Shown: one piece after another, positions 54,457-63,744 of the stretch | Numbering within the stretch: position 1 is the first letter of the stretch | Layout of the letters: each line of letters starts with the position of its first letter | DNA from: Jejuia algarum | GTDB taxonomy: Bacteria > Bacteroidota > Bacteroidia > Flavobacteriales > Flavobacteriaceae | Direction of reading: 5' to 3' | DNA length: 64,000 nt | Assembly: GCA_947495775.1 (NCBI GenBank) | Contig: CANMAQ010000009.1 | Span: 1 to 64,000, forward strand | The notes under the pieces: model-generated | Seen by the model: the letters and a program-made list of their open reading frames with translations, nothing else | The model's database searches: none | What the model was told of the DNA's origin: nothing | Position numbers and translations under genes: made by a program

Positions 54457-55215
54457 TTGCTCACTATTCTCGACATTATATTTTCTTCTGTAAACATCAT
54501 TTTAACCTTACTGGTAATTTTACTTATCCTGTACTGGTGCTTTACGATGCTATCTGGAATCGATTTTGATTTAGATATAGACGTAGACATCGATGTGGAT
54601 GTGGATGCAGACGTGGATGTGGATGTTGATATGGACGCCACTGTAGATGGCAGCACACAGCTTCCCGATCTCGCGAATGCAGAAATTAACAAAGAAGACC
54701 TTATAAGACACCGCAAAAGAAAATTAAAGTGGTGGCAAACGGCACTGCTCTTCTTCAACTTTGTAGGCCTACCTTTTATGTTTACGTTTACCAGTTGGAT
54801 TTTTATCTGGTGGTTATGCACCGTTATCTCTACCAGTTATACAAGCTCTTACAACACCAATTTTGGTTACACGCTACTTTTGGCAGGGCTACTGCCTTCT
54901 TTATTGCTCACCAAAATTTTCACAACGCCTTTTAAGAGTTTTTTTAAAAACCTAAATCCAGATGGTGACCTTCCCACAAACCTAACAGGTAGAAAAGGCA
55001 TTATGCAATCTAAAATTTCTGAGGATAAAATGGGAGCTGCTGAAGTATTAGCAGATGGCAACCCCATGACCATATACGCGAAGTCTTTTGATGGTAGTAC
55101 GATTAACTACCGCCAAGATATCATTATTGTAAAACAATCGGACGATAAAAACTTCTTTTGGGTACTCCCCTTTGAAGACGACACCTCTAATACAAATAAC
55201 AAACTCGAATTATAA
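54457..55215 (+). CDS. YqiJ-like (NfeD-related, OB-fold) membrane protein
   Basis: 252 residues. A stop codon lies two codons upstream, so the TTG at 54457 is the only start that keeps the first membrane segment (about 8-32). After it comes an alternating Asp run (DIDVDIDVDVDADVDVDVD, about 35-60), then two further hydrophobic segments (about 92-120 and 128-150) and a C-terminal beta domain (LTGRKGIMQSKI ... GSTINYRQDIIIV ... FFWVLPFED) of OB-fold type as in NfeD/YuaF partners of flotillins. It lies 31 bp before the flotillin gene. The Asp run could bind cations. No clear TAnnTTTG element is seen in 54160-54456. Confidence 0.82.
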   Translation: MLTILDIIFSSVNIILTLLVILLILYWCFTMLSGIDFDLDIDVDIDVDVDADVDVDVDMDATVDGSTQLPDLANAEINKEDLIRHRKRKLKWWQTALLFFNFVGLPFMFTFTSWIFIWWLCTVISTSYTSSYNTNFGYTLLLAGLLPSLLLTKIFTTPFKSFFKNLNPDGDLPTNLTGRKGIMQSKISEDKMGAAEVLADGNPMTIYAKSFDGSTINYRQDIIIVKQSDDKNFFWVLPFEDDTSNTNNKLEL

Positions 55216-55246
55216 CACACATTACATTTAAAACCAAAGAACAACT

Positions 55247-57349
55247 ATGAACGTACACATTCTGCAACTTGTTGGAATAGGCATTGGTCTTATTCTTTTT
55301 CTAATCATCATTTATTTTGCAATTATTGCCTTATTCTACAAAAAGGTACCACAAGGAGAAGCCCTGGTAAGAACAGGTTTCAAAGGAACTAAAGTAGCTA
55401 CAGACAAAGGCTTATACGTCGTACCGGTATTTCACAGAGTAGAAATTATGGACATTTCGGTAAAGAAAATTCAAATAGAGCGCCTTGGCGATAATGGCTT
55501 GTTATGTAAAGATAATATGCGTGCTGATATAAAGGTAGCCTTCTTTGTTAGAGTAAATAACGAAGTAGAATTTATTAAAAAAGTAGCGCAAACGGTGGGT
55601 TGCGAACGTGCTTCAGACATTTCAACACTAGAAGAACTCTTCGAAGCTAAATTTTCTGAAGCCTTAAAAACCGTAGGTAAAAAATTCCAATTCGTAGAAT
55701 TATACGAAGCCCGTAGAGAATTTCGCGATGAGATCGTAGACATTATAGGAACAGACCTTAACGGCTATACCTTAGAGGATTGTGCGATTGATTACCTAGA
55801 GCAAACCCCTGTAACCTTCTTAAAACCTGATAACATTCTAGATGCAGAAGGAATTAAAAAGATCACAGAACTTACGGCAGAACAAAATATGAAAGCCAAC
55901 CTTATTAAACGTGATGAGGAAAAAGTAATTCGCAAGCAAGATGTAGAAGCACGCGAAGCCATTTTAGAATTAGACAAACAATTGGCTGAAAAAGAAGAAC
56001 AGCAACACCGAGAAATTTCAAATATCAAAGCCCGAGAAGAGGCCGAAATTCTTAAGGTTGCTGAAGAAGAACGTTTAAAATCTGAAACGGCTCGAATTTC
56101 TACACAAGAAAAAGTAAAAGTCGCCGAAGAAAATATGGAACGCCAAATTATTGTCGCTGCGAAAAACAAACAACGTACCGATGTGGTAGAGACAGAACGC
56201 GTAGAGAAAGACCGTATGCTAGAAGCTACAGAAAGAGAACGCATCGTTACTTTAGCGCAAATTGAAAAAGAAAAGGTTGTTGAAGTTGAAAAGAAAAACA
56301 TCCAAGATGTGATTCGCGACAGGGTAATGCTAGAAAAAGGAGTCGTAGAAGAGCAAGAGAACATGAAGGATATAGAAGCCTTTAAAACAGCTGACAGAGA
56401 GAAACAGGTAAAAATTACTATTGCCGAAGCCAACGCACAGGAATCGTTAATTAAAACTATAAAAGCTGCTGAAGCAGAAAAAGAAGCTTCTAAACAAAAA
56501 GCAGAAGAAATTAATATTGAAGCAGAAGCCAAAAAGCAAGCCAGTCAAAAAGAAGCAGAAGCACGAAAAACCTTAGCAGAAGCAACAGCCAAAGAAGAAG
56601 CTGTAATTGGAATGTCTGAGGCACAAGTTATGCATGCTAAAGCAGATGCTAACGAGCGTCAAGGTCTAGTAGAAGCTAATATTGTTCAAGAAAAGGCAAA
56701 AGCAGAAGCTGCTGGTATTTTAGCAAAAGCAGAAGCCTTAAAAGAACAAGGTATTGCAGAAGCCGAAGTGATTAAAGAACAGGCCTTAGCCAAAGCCATA
56801 GGCGACAAAGAAATTGCTTTAGCAGAAGCTGCTGGTATCGAAGAAAAAGCCAATGCGATGAAGAAATTAGACGGTGTTGGTAAAGAACATGAAGAATTTA
56901 AGTTACGATTAGACAAAGAATTACAAGTCGATTTAGCCGAAATCAATATTCAAAAAGAAGTGGCCTACGCACAAGCCGATGTGATTGGCGCTGCACTTAA
57001 AGCCGCCAACATTGATATTGTAGGTGGAGAAACAATGTTCTTCGATCAAATTATAGGTCAGATTACCAAATCTAAAGGTATAGACCGTTTGGTAAACCAT
57101 TCTGATAACATCACACAAGTAAAAGATGCGATTCTAGGCAGCGATGATGTTAAAGGCAATCTTTTAGATAAGATTAAAGACTTTGCTACCAAATATGGCA
57201 TTTCTTCAGAAGACATTAAAAATGTATCTATAGCTAATTTATTGGTAGATTTAAAATCTAAAACCTCCGATGCTAGCGAAGTGACCTTGTTTAACAACTT
57301 GGCCAATCTTGCCAAAGGCTTAGGGGTATCCAATAAGAAATTGGGATAA
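55247..57349 (+). CDS. YqiK-type flotillin
   Basis: 700 residues. One N-terminal membrane segment (about 8-30) precedes the SPFH/band 7 domain (VPQGEALVRTGFKGTKVATD, about 35-240, with FVELYEARREFRDEI). A long, highly charged coiled coil full of EA/KA heptads (about 235-540: AEKEEQQHREISNIKA, ILAKAEALKEQGIAEAEV) is followed by a C-terminal domain (~550-700). Flotillins oligomerise in membrane microdomains and act as scaffolds. The gene is between the YqiJ-like protein and a giant AAA+ ATPase, and a perfect hairpin follows it. Confidence 0.92.
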   Translation: MNVHILQLVGIGIGLILFLIIIYFAIIALFYKKVPQGEALVRTGFKGTKVATDKGLYVVPVFHRVEIMDISVKKIQIERLGDNGLLCKDNMRADIKVAFFVRVNNEVEFIKKVAQTVGCERASDISTLEELFEAKFSEALKTVGKKFQFVELYEARREFRDEIVDIIGTDLNGYTLEDCAIDYLEQTPVTFLKPDNILDAEGIKKITELTAEQNMKANLIKRDEEKVIRKQDVEAREAILELDKQLAEKEEQQHREISNIKAREEAEILKVAEEERLKSETARISTQEKVKVAEENMERQIIVAAKNKQRTDVVETERVEKDRMLEATERERIVTLAQIEKEKVVEVEKKNIQDVIRDRVMLEKGVVEEQENMKDIEAFKTADREKQVKITIAEANAQESLIKTIKAAEAEKEASKQKAEEINIEAEAKKQASQKEAEARKTLAEATAKEEAVIGMSEAQVMHAKADANERQGLVEANIVQEKAKAEAAGILAKAEALKEQGIAEAEVIKEQALAKAIGDKEIALAEAAGIEEKANAMKKLDGVGKEHEEFKLRLDKELQVDLAEINIQKEVAYAQADVIGAALKAANIDIVGGETMFFDQIIGQITKSKGIDRLVNHSDNITQVKDAILGSDDVKGNLLDKIKDFATKYGISSEDIKNVSIANLLVDLKSKTSDASEVTLFNNLANLAKGLGVSNKKLG

Positions 57350-57355
57350 AATAAA

Positions 57356-57387
57356 ATCACACCTCCATATACTTGTGGAGGTGTGAT
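57356..57387 (+). terminator. Perfect hairpin after the flotillin gene
   Basis: A 12-bp perfect stem (ATCACACCTCCA / TGGAGGTGTGAT) with an 8-base loop starts 7 bp after the stop. It is followed by CTCTATTCGG with no T run, so it is either a weak terminator or an mRNA stabiliser. Its arms share CACCTCC/GGAGGTG with the hairpin after the ATPase gene. Confidence 0.55.
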
Positions 57388-57506
57388 CTCTATTCGGTAT
57401 TTTGACTGTTAATACAAATACACTCAAAATCACCAAGCGATTTTAAGGTTTACATACGCCATTATATTATGAATATCACTTCCAGAACTATGGAAGTCTC
57501 TAAATT

Positions 57507-60500
57507 ATGGAAGACAACACAACAGAACAACATACACAACTAGACGGTGGTACTTACGAAATTATTCAAGGACGTTTACAAAAACAAAAAAGCGACCTAC
57601 TATCGCGACTGTCGCAATTAAACGATGCCCGTAAAGAGGTCTTTGGCAGTGTAGAAACAAAACTTATTGCCAACAACCGTATCAATACCGAAAACAATTG
57701 CATTGCCAGAGACATTGTAACCATTGGAGACCTTTGCCTATTTGGTTATAATGTGCATTTTGGGCTACGTACCGACGTTACGCTTGCAGATGTTTTTAGT
57801 ATTTACACCTTTGGAGACAACCATTTTACCATACAACCGCTTGCATTAATAGAAGACAGTACATTTATAAACGATTTCACAAACCTTTATAAATACTACC
57901 GAAACACCATTTTTTCCAAATTCGCTATCGTGGGCAATTACTTGCACATGGTATTTCAATTAAGCGAAAGCAGTACTGATATTAAAACCTTTAAATGGCT
58001 CATTAATGACGGGGCACTACAATATGTAGATAACCGTAGTGAGCATGAATTTAAATTCCCAAACCAACACGAGTTTAACTGGGTCGAGCCTTCACGAGAT
58101 CATCACGTGTATGGGTTACACCCTCACGTTTCCATACTAAACAAGGTTTTTGTTGAAACAGTAGGTGGCGATTTAACCATAAAAATAGAAGATAATACCG
58201 ATGATGGTAAAGGCATCTATGACGAACCTGTACTTCATCCAGATCAAACGCTAGACGATGGACAATACAGGTATGCAGACTTAGGCAATTTAATTGCCTT
58301 GGAAATTAAACCTTTCCAAGAAGCGCCTCGCTATTTTGTTTACAACCACAAAATACAAGAGGTTAAAAAAATAGACAGTATTGCAGACGCCTGCGTTCTT
58401 TTACCAGACGACCAAGGAATTATTTTTGCAAATGGTTACTATTTGCAATCTGGTGATTTCAAATTGTTTGAAAACGGCATTTCTAAGGTTAAATTTCAGA
58501 AGAAAGTAAGTTCGCCTAATGGAGAAGATTACCTCTATGTGTTTTATGAAAGTGAAAATGGCTTGTACATCCTCCTTTCGTACAACGTGATTGAACAACA
58601 GGTAAACACCCCCATTATTTGTAATGGATTTACCATTCTTAGCCACGGAGAACTCTGCTATTTTAAAACCGAAGACACACAAACCAAACACCATGTCATT
58701 CAAATATGGCAAACCCCTTTTATAAAAGGTGATGTAATGCCATCTGAGCATACAGACACCTTACTTTATAAAATTGGAAATAAAGACATTGTAAAAGCAA
58801 TGGCTGAATGCCAAGCTTTAATTACCTTACTTAATAAAGAAGACAGTTACGACGGTTTATACAACGATATTGCCAAAGCCACAAACGATATCTTAAATAG
58901 CTATTATTGGATTGCAGAACCCGACACCTTTCTTATTAATGCCCCTCTAAAAGCATTAAACGAAGCCGCTAATGCCGCTGTAGATGAGTTTGACAAAGTG
59001 GTGCAGCTGCGCAAAACAGCAGCAGCCGTAACCAAGGAAACACAAACCAAGGCTGATGCTATTTTTGGAAAAATTAAAAGCAGCAGTTTCAAATCGATTG
59101 AAGATTTTGTAGCCGTACTATCCCAATTAAGAACCCTTAGAGGTGAAGTGATAGGCTTAAACGAAATTCGGTATGTAGATACAGCATTCATAACCTCCTT
59201 AGAGGAAACTATCATTGCCCAAAACGATACCATTTCTAAGCGCTGTGTAGAATTTCTATTAAACGACAAGGCTCTTGTACCTTACCACGAACGCGTTGCA
59301 GAAAAAGAAGCCGCATTAAAAACGATTACAAAAGTTATCGCTGCCAAAACCTTAGAAGAAGAGGTGCATCAAATTGCCAGCGATTTAGAAATGCTTATCG
59401 ATATCGTTTCAAATTTAGAAATAGAAGACGCCTCACATTCTACGCAAATTATAGACAACATCTCTTTAATCTTTGCGACTATAAACCAACTAAAGGCAGG
59501 TTTAAAAAACACTTTAAAAACCTTAGGCGAAAAAGAAGCTTCTGCCGAGTTTGCAGCACAACTTAAACTGGTAGACCAGAGTATCATCAATTATCTAGAT
59601 ATTGCGAATACCCCTGAAAAAACAGACGAACTCCTTAACAAAGTCTCTGTACAGCTAGAAGATCTAGAAGGGAGATTTGCAGATTTTGAAGATTTTATCT
59701 CCTTAATCATAGAAAAACGCGAAGAAGTTTACAATGCATTTGAAGCTAGAAAAAATAGTCTCGTTGAAGCTAGAAATAAAAAAGCAATACGCTTAGAAGC
59801 TACCGCGAATCGCATTTTAAAAGGCGTCTCAAAAAAAGCACAAAGCTTTAAAACAACGGTTGAAATTAACGGTTATTTCGCATCCGATTTAATGATAAAC
59901 AAGCTTCGTGATATCATTAGCGACTTAAAAGATTTAGAAGATCCAGGCAAGGCAGAAACTATTGAAACCGGATTAAAAGTCGCCAAAGAAGATGCCATTA
60001 GAAAGCTAAAAGACACCCAAGATTTATACGAAGATGGTGAAAACATTATAAAGCTTGGTAAGCATAAATTTGGGGTTAACAAACAGGCTTTAGACCTTAC
60101 GATCGTCTATAAAGACGACACCTTAAAATACCATTTAACAGGTACCGACTTCTACCAAACTATTAAAGACGACGTTTTATTGGCCTCCAAAACGTATTGG
60201 GATCAAGAATTAATCTCTGAAAACGATACCGTATACCGTTCGGCCTATTTGGCCTATAAATTATTTAATACCCCATTGCTAAAGATAAATTTTAGTGATG
60301 ATGCTGCCCTTTTAGAACTTGTAAAAAGTGAAAGCAGTAAAAACTATGCTGAAGGTTATGTAAAAGGCGTTCATGATGAAGATGCAGCCGTAATTCTAAA
60401 AACATTATGTCTTAAGCATGAAGACCTGGGCTTATTACGTTATACCCCTACCATTAGAGCTTTCGGTCAATGCTTTTGGAATACACTAGATGCAGACAAT

Positions 60501-62408
60501 AAACACCTTTGGAACCAAAAAATAAAAGCCTCTGGTAACGTTTTAGCGGTATTTCCAAACAGTACAGAATATAAAAGTATTATAACAGCTTTAAGTACCG
60601 CTTTATCACATTCGGTCTATCTCGATATACTATCGCCACAGGACACAAAAGAAACGCAAAATCTGGCGCATAAAACAGCATCTTATCTTTTTGAAGAACT
60701 TCAAAGTAGCGATCGTTTTTGTATTAGCAAAACCGCGCAAGATTTACACGACGCTTTCATTAAAACCCTAGAGCAGAAAAAAGCACTTAACACTTTTAAA
60801 AGCACTTTAAAAGCTGCGACAGAAGCGCAAACCGACAGTACAGATGCCGTAGTATTAGCTGTGCAATGGATTGGTGCTTTTTTAAAAGCACAAGCCCCAG
60901 AAGCCACCGCTTATATTTACGAAGTTGTTGCGCTTTTAGTATTTAAAAACGACGCCAGCTCTAAAATCATTCAGGTAGATGCCAGCACACAAATTCGAGG
61001 CCTAAAAGGCAGCCATAATAGCATTACTAACGGCGAATTCTACTTTAACTATCACGATTTTATAAGTACTTTAGAGCAATTTACAACACTTGATGTGCCT
61101 GCATTTAATGCTTATCGCGACGCCAAACATGCCGTAACACATAGGTTAAAATCAGAATTAAAACTCGAAGAATTTAAGCCCCGTGTCTTATCATCGTTTG
61201 TCCGCAATAAACTTATTGACCAAGTGTATTTGCCTTTGTTTGGCGATAATTTATCCAAACAATTAGGAAGTGTCGGCGCTAACAAGCGTACCGATCGTAT
61301 GGGCATGTTACTCCTCATATCACCGCCTGGTTATGGTAAAACAACCTTAATGGAATACATGGCGAACCGTCTTGGTCTTATTTTTATGAAAATAAACGGC
61401 CCTGCTATTGGTCATGAAGTGACCTCTGTAGACCCATTAACCGCAAATAACTCTGCCGCACGAGAAGAGCTCAAAAAACTAAATTTAGCATTTGAAATGG
61501 GCAACAACGTCATGCTCTATTTAGATGATATACAGCATTGCAACCCAGAATTTTTACAGAAATTCATTTCTCTAGCCGATGGTACCAGAAAAATAGAAGG
61601 TGTATATAATGGTGTGCCTAAAACCTACGATTTACGCAGTAAAAAATTCTGTGTTATCATGGCAGGAAACCCTTATACCGAAAGTGGCGACAAATTTCAA
61701 ATACCAGACATGTTAGCCAACCGGGCCGACATTTATAACTTGGGAGATATTATTGGAGATACTGCCGATCTGTTTAAACTAAGCTTAATTGAAAATGCGC
61801 TCACCTCTAACCCAATATTACACCAATTAAGCAGCAAGTATTTTGAAGACATCTATCAGCTTATAGCAGCAGTAGAATCTGGAAACCATGACGATGTTAA
61901 TCTTAAGGGCAACCATACCAAACAAGAAATTCAAGATTACTTAGCTGTTTTAGATAAAGTGGTTACAATTCGAAACACCGTATTAAAAGTTAACGAAACT
62001 TACATTAAATCGGCGGCAATGGATGACAGCTACCGTACTGAACCTTCTTTTAAATTACAAGGCTCTTACCGCGACATGAGCAAACTAGTGGCTAAGGTTG
62101 TACCGATTATGAATGCTAAAGAGTTACAGACACTTTTATTATCGCATTATGAAAACGAATCGCAAACACTTACCAGTGCAGCTGAAGCCAACCTATTAAA
62201 ATTTAAAACGCTTACAAACACTATAGATGCAACCGAAGCAGAACGCTGGGAAACTATTAAAACTACTTTTGTAAAGAACAACAAACTGAAAGGTTTTGGC
62301 AATCAAAACGAAATGGCTCAGGTGCTTGCCCAAATGATGCAGTTTAGCGAACATTTAGAAGGCATACAAGACGTATTAAAACAAGGCTTGGAAAAAAACG
62401 AGCCCTAA
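57507..62408 (+). CDS. Giant AAA+ ATPase of the flotillin-linked DNA-repair-ATPase (DUF3686) family
   Basis: 1633 residues. The first ~450 residues (GTYEIIQGRLQKQKSDLL ... DIVTIGDLCLFGYNV) probably form the domain called DUF3686, found with AAA domains. Residues ~450-880 are helical and charged, likely coiled coil. An AAA+ module follows: Walker A SPPGYGKTT at 1272-1280, Walker B MLYLDDI at 1336-1342, a sensor-like Asn in MAGNPY near 1388, and an arginine-finger candidate in MLANRAD near 1400. The C-terminal ~200 residues are helical. Database entries call the family 'DNA repair ATPase', but the experimental basis is thin to my knowledge. The neighbouring flotillin and YqiJ-like genes point to a membrane-associated function. 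ATG at 57507 is preceded by 157 bp. Confidence 0.85.
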   Translation: MEDNTTEQHTQLDGGTYEIIQGRLQKQKSDLLSRLSQLNDARKEVFGSVETKLIANNRINTENNCIARDIVTIGDLCLFGYNVHFGLRTDVTLADVFSIYTFGDNHFTIQPLALIEDSTFINDFTNLYKYYRNTIFSKFAIVGNYLHMVFQLSESSTDIKTFKWLINDGALQYVDNRSEHEFKFPNQHEFNWVEPSRDHHVYGLHPHVSILNKVFVETVGGDLTIKIEDNTDDGKGIYDEPVLHPDQTLDDGQYRYADLGNLIALEIKPFQEAPRYFVYNHKIQEVKKIDSIADACVLLPDDQGIIFANGYYLQSGDFKLFENGISKVKFQKKVSSPNGEDYLYVFYESENGLYILLSYNVIEQQVNTPIICNGFTILSHGELCYFKTEDTQTKHHVIQIWQTPFIKGDVMPSEHTDTLLYKIGNKDIVKAMAECQALITLLNKEDSYDGLYNDIAKATNDILNSYYWIAEPDTFLINAPLKALNEAANAAVDEFDKVVQLRKTAAAVTKETQTKADAIFGKIKSSSFKSIEDFVAVLSQLRTLRGEVIGLNEIRYVDTAFITSLEETIIAQNDTISKRCVEFLLNDKALVPYHERVAEKEAALKTITKVIAAKTLEEEVHQIASDLEMLIDIVSNLEIEDASHSTQIIDNISLIFATINQLKAGLKNTLKTLGEKEASAEFAAQLKLVDQSIINYLDIANTPEKTDELLNKVSVQLEDLEGRFADFEDFISLIIEKREEVYNAFEARKNSLVEARNKKAIRLEATANRILKGVSKKAQSFKTTVEINGYFASDLMINKLRDIISDLKDLEDPGKAETIETGLKVAKEDAIRKLKDTQDLYEDGENIIKLGKHKFGVNKQALDLTIVYKDDTLKYHLTGTDFYQTIKDDVLLASKTYWDQELISENDTVYRSAYLAYKLFNTPLLKINFSDDAALLELVKSESSKNYAEGYVKGVHDEDAAVILKTLCLKHEDLGLLRYTPTIRAFGQCFWNTLDADNKHLWNQKIKASGNVLAVFPNSTEYKSIITALSTALSHSVYLDILSPQDTKETQNLAHKTASYLFEELQSSDRFCISKTAQDLHDAFIKTLEQKKALNTFKSTLKAATEAQTDSTDAVVLAVQWIGAFLKAQAPEATAYIYEVVALLVFKNDASSKIIQVDASTQIRGLKGSHNSITNGEFYFNYHDFISTLEQFTTLDVPAFNAYRDAKHAVTHRLKSELKLEEFKPRVLSSFVRNKLIDQVYLPLFGDNLSKQLGSVGANKRTDRMGMLLLISPPGYGKTTLMEYMANRLGLIFMKINGPAIGHEVTSVDPLTANNSAAREELKKLNLAFEMGNNVMLYLDDIQHCNPEFLQKFISLADGTRKIEGVYNGVPKTYDLRSKKFCVIMAGNPYTESGDKFQIPDMLANRADIYNLGDIIGDTADLFKLSLIENALTSNPILHQLSSKYFEDIYQLIAAVESGNHDDVNLKGNHTKQEIQDYLAVLDKVVTIRNTVLKVNETYIKSAAMDDSYRTEPSFKLQGSYRDMSKLVAKVVPIMNAKELQTLLLSHYENESQTLTSAAEANLLKFKTLTNTIDATEAERWETIKTTFVKNNKLKGFGNQNEMAQVLAQMMQFSEHLEGIQDVLKQGLEKNEP

Positions 62409-62510
62409 ATCATTTTTAAACGCAGTTGTCGTAAAAACACAAGAACAGCATACAATAACACTTCTATAGCGTAATACTGTACAATAAAATCTATCTAAAA
62501 CCATTTTAAA

Positions 62511-62545
62511 ACACCTCCTTCTATTAAAATAATAGAAGGAGGTGT
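62511..62545 (+). terminator. Perfect 15-bp hairpin after the ATPase gene
   Basis: Arms ACACCTCCTTCTATT and AATAGAAGGAGGTGT match exactly across a 5-base loop. It lies 103 bp after the stop; T's do not follow directly (CTATTTCC). It closely resembles in sequence the hairpin after the flotillin gene. Confidence 0.6.
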
Positions 62546-63032
62546 CTATTTCCTTTACAAATTAACCCAAAGTATGCAGTAAAAAATCTATTACGTCTTT
62601 CAACTGCTGCAAACACTAGCGCTATGCGATGTTTTTTAATTTAACGTAGTGATACTAAGCAGAAATTAAGAAAATAGTAGTGTTTATAGCATTTGAAAAC
62701 CCTCATGACGGTATTCCATACATATCCTAGGATTAAACACTACTAGCGTTTCCAATACCAACCCCACATTACAACTCCCTTTACGAAGCAAGGCTGGTAA
62801 TCTTAAATTTACAGTTGGATAACTTTAAAAAAAAATAAAACGTTTTAATCTATAAATACTATCCAAAAACATTCTAAAAATCACTTATTTTGTAAGTTTT
62901 TACACCTAATATTATGGCATATTATCTCTAACATATGCTATATTGACTTAATATTGAGTTAACATATATTTAACGGATAATATTACATATAAATAGGCTA
63001 ATATAAATGTGTTATTAGTACTACATCTGTTC

Positions 63033-63040
63033 TATCTTTG
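63033..63040 (+). promoter_or_regulatory. -7 promoter element of the 63070 gene
   Basis: TATCTTTG matches TAnnTTTG, 29 bp before the start codon. Confidence 0.6.
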
Positions 63041-63069
63041 TAGTGTCGAAAGTTAAAAACATATAGACT

Positions 63070-63678
63070 ATGAGAAATGTAACTAACACTTCCAAAAAAG
63101 TATTTTTAATGGTAGCTCTACTGGCTACGGTTATGGGATACGCTAATGATGGTTCTTTTTTTATCAGTAAAAAAGATGCTAAAAAGACAGTGCTTACTTT
63201 AAGTAATGTTAAAGTAGGAGATCTTTTTACATTAAAAGATGCTAACGCTCTTGTTTTGTATAAAGAAACAATCCAAAACCCTGGAGTTTACATGAAAGGT
63301 TTTAATTTAACCTCTTTACCTAACGGTACATATTACTTTGTACTTGATAAGGATATGGAAGTTGAAAGTATGCCATTTCATATTAAAGATGGAACAGTAG
63401 ACTTTAACAGAGCTGCTTCTGAGACTGTTTTCAAGCCTTCCACTCATATTAAAGACAACACCGTTTATGTTTCTAAATTATCGTTAAATAAAGCGCCTCT
63501 AGAAATAGAAGTCTACAGAGACCAAGGCGATTATTCACCTTATAAACTTGTGTTTTCTGAAGTTTTAGAAAGCAATTCAGAAAAGCTTGAACGCATCTAT
63601 AAATTAGAAGAAAATTATAAAGGCAAATACAAAATTGTGTATAAAACAGAAGGGAAAAAATTCACTGAACTTTTGTAA
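63070..63678 (+). CDS. Small secreted beta-rich protein, unknown
   Basis: 202 residues. A long N-terminal hydrophobic segment (FLMVALLATVMGYA) is a likely signal peptide. The mature part is beta-rich (VLTLSNVKVGDLFTLKD, LPNGTYYFVLDKDME, YKLVFSEVLES) and ends in a lysine-rich helix/strand region. It resembles in style periplasmic or secreted proteins of Bacteroidetes with a Por-domain-like fold, but I recognise no named family and no T9SS signature. It has its own promoter element and a terminator, so it is monocistronic. Confidence 0.7.
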   Translation: MRNVTNTSKKVFLMVALLATVMGYANDGSFFISKKDAKKTVLTLSNVKVGDLFTLKDANALVLYKETIQNPGVYMKGFNLTSLPNGTYYFVLDKDMEVESMPFHIKDGTVDFNRAASETVFKPSTHIKDNTVYVSKLSLNKAPLEIEVYRDQGDYSPYKLVFSEVLESNSEKLERIYKLEENYKGKYKIVYKTEGKKFTELL

Positions 63679-63702
63679 AACACCTTTTAACAATCCAAAA
63701 AA

Positions 63703-63737
63703 AAGAGACTGTCTGAATCATCAAGGCAGTCTTTTTT
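63703..63737 (+). terminator. Bidirectional terminator
   Basis: AAGAGACTG and CAGTCTTTTTT arms enclose a 15-base loop, with A's before and T's after. It serves the gene at 63070 and the convergent enoyl-CoA hydratase gene. Confidence 0.8.
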
Positions 63738-63744
63738 TTGTGCT

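Larger units (their letters stand above)
62409..63069 (+). other. 661-bp spacer with a perfect hairpin and promoter
   Basis: Apart from the hairpin at 62511-62545 and the promoter element at 63033-63040, listed separately, I see no gene or RNA in this AT-rich region. Confidence 0.4.

Noticed and set aside
54559..54640. CRISPR-like or tandem DNA repeat at the Asp run
   Set aside because: It is a short codon-level repeat within a coding region, with no spacer pattern. No CRISPR array was found anywhere in the window.
55792..56532. 246-residue minus-strand Ser/Ala-rich open frame
   Set aside because: It is the antisense of the flotillin coiled coil; low-complexity composition explains its length.
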